Origin: Acidimicrobiaceae bacterium
GTDB lineage: Bacteria; Actinomycetota; Acidimicrobiia; Acidimicrobiales; RAAP-2
Assembly: GCA_003157945.1 (NCBI GenBank)
Contig: PMFY01000330.1
Span: 1,837-8,170 of the forward strand
Reading direction: 5' to 3'
Length of the DNA stretch: 6,334 nt
A program made the position numbers and the translations under genes. Below the pieces are notes generated by a model that was given only the letters and a program-made list of their open reading frames with translations, was not told the origin of the DNA and ran no database searches. Below are positions 5,694 to 6,334 of the stretch, piece after piece; positions within the stretch are counted from its first letter, which is position 1; the number at the start of each line of letters is the position of its first letter.

Positions 5694-6334
5694 TGTCCGC
5701 CGCCGTCTCGACGTCGACGACCGAGGCCGTCTGGTACATGATCCGGGCGACCGGGATCGTGGCCCTGGTCCTCCTCACGCTGACCACGGTGCTCGGGCTG
5801 CTGTCCGCCGCCCGTGTCCGCAGCCGTCGCTGGCCCGCCTTCGCCCAGGTCGACCTCCACAAGCGCGCCACCCTGCTGGCCCTGGTGTTCCTCGGTCTCC
5901 ATGTGGTGGGCGCCGTCGCCGACACCTACGTCCACGTGGGCCTGGTGTCGGTCGTCGTGCCGTTCACGTCGTCGTTCCAGCCGCTGTGGACGGGTCTCGG
6001 TGCCGTGGCCGTCGACCTGCTGGTGGCGGTGGCGGTCTCGAGCGCGCTGCGCCAGCGCATCGCCCCCGCGACGTGGCGTCGCCTCCACTGGCTGGCCTAC
6101 GGCTGCTGGCCGCTGGCCATGGCCCACGCCCTCGGCGCCGGGACCGACGCCGGCCAGCTGTGGATGGACGCCATCGCCGTGGTGTGCACCGGCGCCGTGG
6201 TCAGCGCACTGATCTGGCGCATCGGCTACCACCGCACCACGACCGCCGAGGCCGGGCGGCTGGGGGCCACCACCCGTGCCGTCCCCGTCCGGCACCGCCC
6301 GCCGGTCGCCGGTCCGGCCCACCACACCGGGCAC
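5693..6334 (+). CDS. Ferric-reductase-like transmembrane protein (partial, 3' end missing)
   Basis: 214 codons are open to the right edge with no stop. About five hydrophobic segments are visible, at roughly 13-38, 60-80, 99-118, 133-149 and 157-176. Candidate heme-ligand histidines sit in paired helices as in ferric-reductase/MsrQ-like proteins: His56 (DLHKR) and His70 (FLGLH), then His132 (RRLHWLAYG) and His145 (MAHALGAGTD). The N-terminal WYMIRATGIVALVLLT and PFTSSFQPLWTGLG also fit this family as remembered. Family members are b-type heme membrane proteins that pass electrons across the membrane. The tail from about 180 is hydrophilic and ends His-rich (HRPPVAGPAHHTGH). The ATG shares one base with the ApbE stop (TGATG), so the genes are coupled. 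No flavin- or NAD-binding domain is visible in the part present; one could follow, or a separate FMN-binding partner could lie downstream. Confidence 0.88.
   Translation, partial: MSAAVSTSTTEAVWYMIRATGIVALVLLTLTTVLGLLSAARVRSRRWPAFAQVDLHKRATLLALVFLGLHVVGAVADTYVHVGLVSVVVPFTSSFQPLWTGLGAVAVDLLVAVAVSSALRQRIAPATWRRLHWLAYGCWPLAMAHALGAGTDAGQLWMDAIAVVCTGAVVSALIWRIGYHRTTTAEAGRLGATTRAVPVRHRPPVAGPAHHTGH

Noticed and set aside
5033..6334. Long minus-strand open frame opposite ApbE and the ferric-reductase-like gene
   Set aside because: Its composition is Arg/Gly/His/Pro-rich shadow sequence with no domain, while the plus strand carries clear family motifs throughout.

Overview
The window is very GC-rich with GC-biased third codon positions, GTG starts and gene-overlap starts. 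It also carries an actinobacterial type of response regulator. It therefore most likely comes from a high-GC actinomycete (Actinomycetota). The threonine-rich surface protein and overall style would suit Acidimicrobiia, but that placement is a guess. No RNA genes, mobile elements, CRISPR arrays or clear terminators were seen.

Layout: two gene groups diverge from an intergenic region at 4088-4362. On the minus strand, reading leftward, are a PhoP-like OmpR-family response regulator (3386-4087), its sensor histidine kinase (1794-3383, 2-base gap), a fused family-2 glycosyltransferase/GtrA flippase-like protein (329-1720), and the N-terminus of a family-39 ArnT/YkcB-like membrane glycosyltransferase (1-332, ATGA overlap, runs off the left edge). 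On the plus strand are a small threonine/serine-rich membrane-anchored protein (4363-4716), an ApbE-type FAD:protein FMN transferase (4713-5693, GTGA overlap) and a ferric-reductase-like heme membrane protein (5693 onward, TGATG overlap, runs off the right edge).

How they fit together: the left group looks like a two-component system co-transcribed with a 'make, flip and transfer' cassette for polyprenyl-phosphate sugars. The right group looks like an extracytoplasmic flavin/heme electron-transfer module. The shared intergenic region holds three 11-bp-spaced direct repeats. Read on the minus strand, these match the TCACAGC-N4-TCACAGC site known for Mycobacterium tuberculosis PhoP. The simplest reading is that the regulator controls its own operon and perhaps the divergent redox operon. 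Any link between the glycosyltransferases and the threonine-rich protein, or between the sensor's two cysteines and the redox module, is inference.
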